From JAOUEA01 sp038249195 (GTDB lineage: Bacteria > Actinomycetota > UBA4738 > HRBIN12): a DNA stretch of 5,474 nucleotides. A program made the position numbers and the translations under genes. The stretch lies in assembly GCA_038249195.1 (NCBI GenBank), contig JBBRWM010000017.1, positions 1 to 5,474 of the forward strand. Reading direction: 5' to 3'. The notes below the pieces were generated by a model, which saw only the letters and a list, made by a program, of their open reading frames with translations, did no database searches and was not told the origin of the DNA. Below, in pieces: positions 5,473 through 5,474 of the stretch (positions within the stretch are counted from its first letter, which is position 1; each line of letters opens with the position of its first letter).

Positions 5473-5474
5473 CC

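Overview
The window holds a single large IS21-type mobile element, about 5.0 kb (about 109-5103), inserted in a protein-coding gene of a GC-rich bacterium. High GC, frequent GTG starts and heavy use of G/C-ending codons would fit a myxobacterium or another GC-rich proteobacterial or related lineage, but nothing here fixes the taxon.

Layout. At both edges the minus strand carries pieces of one reading frame: the upstream part at the right (5472 down to 5104) and the downstream part at the left (108 to 1). Between them lies the element. Its ends are imperfect inverted repeats (109-136 and 5076-5103, 24 of 28 positions identical). Each end also carries three copies of a GTGATCCA-type motif at the same offsets from the tip (0, 23 and 69 bp), as expected for transposase-binding arrays of the IS21 family.

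Inside is a tightly packed plus-strand operon: (1) a small Cys4 zinc-finger protein (257-727); (2) a ParB/Spo0J-like DNA-binding protein (752-1627); (3) the IstA DDE transposase (1624-3201); (4) the IstB AAA+ ATPase (3173-4042); (5) a small alpha-helical protein of unknown function (4039-4365). Genes 2/3 and 4/5 overlap by a GTGA stop-start, and genes 3/4 by 29 bp. After gene 5 the minus strand shows a broken zinc-ribbon reading frame (about 4350-4601). Then come about 400 bp in which I see no convincing gene, followed by the right-end repeats.

How the genes may work together. IstA plus IstB is the standard IS21 transposition pair: transposase plus ATP-dependent target-complex regulator. Two upstream DNA-binding proteins and one downstream helical protein, translationally coupled to that pair, make the element about twice the length of a classical IS21. 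The arrangement resembles a small Tn7- or Mu-like system in which extra proteins could influence target choice, end synapsis or expression. That role is inference; the gene calls and end structure are read directly.
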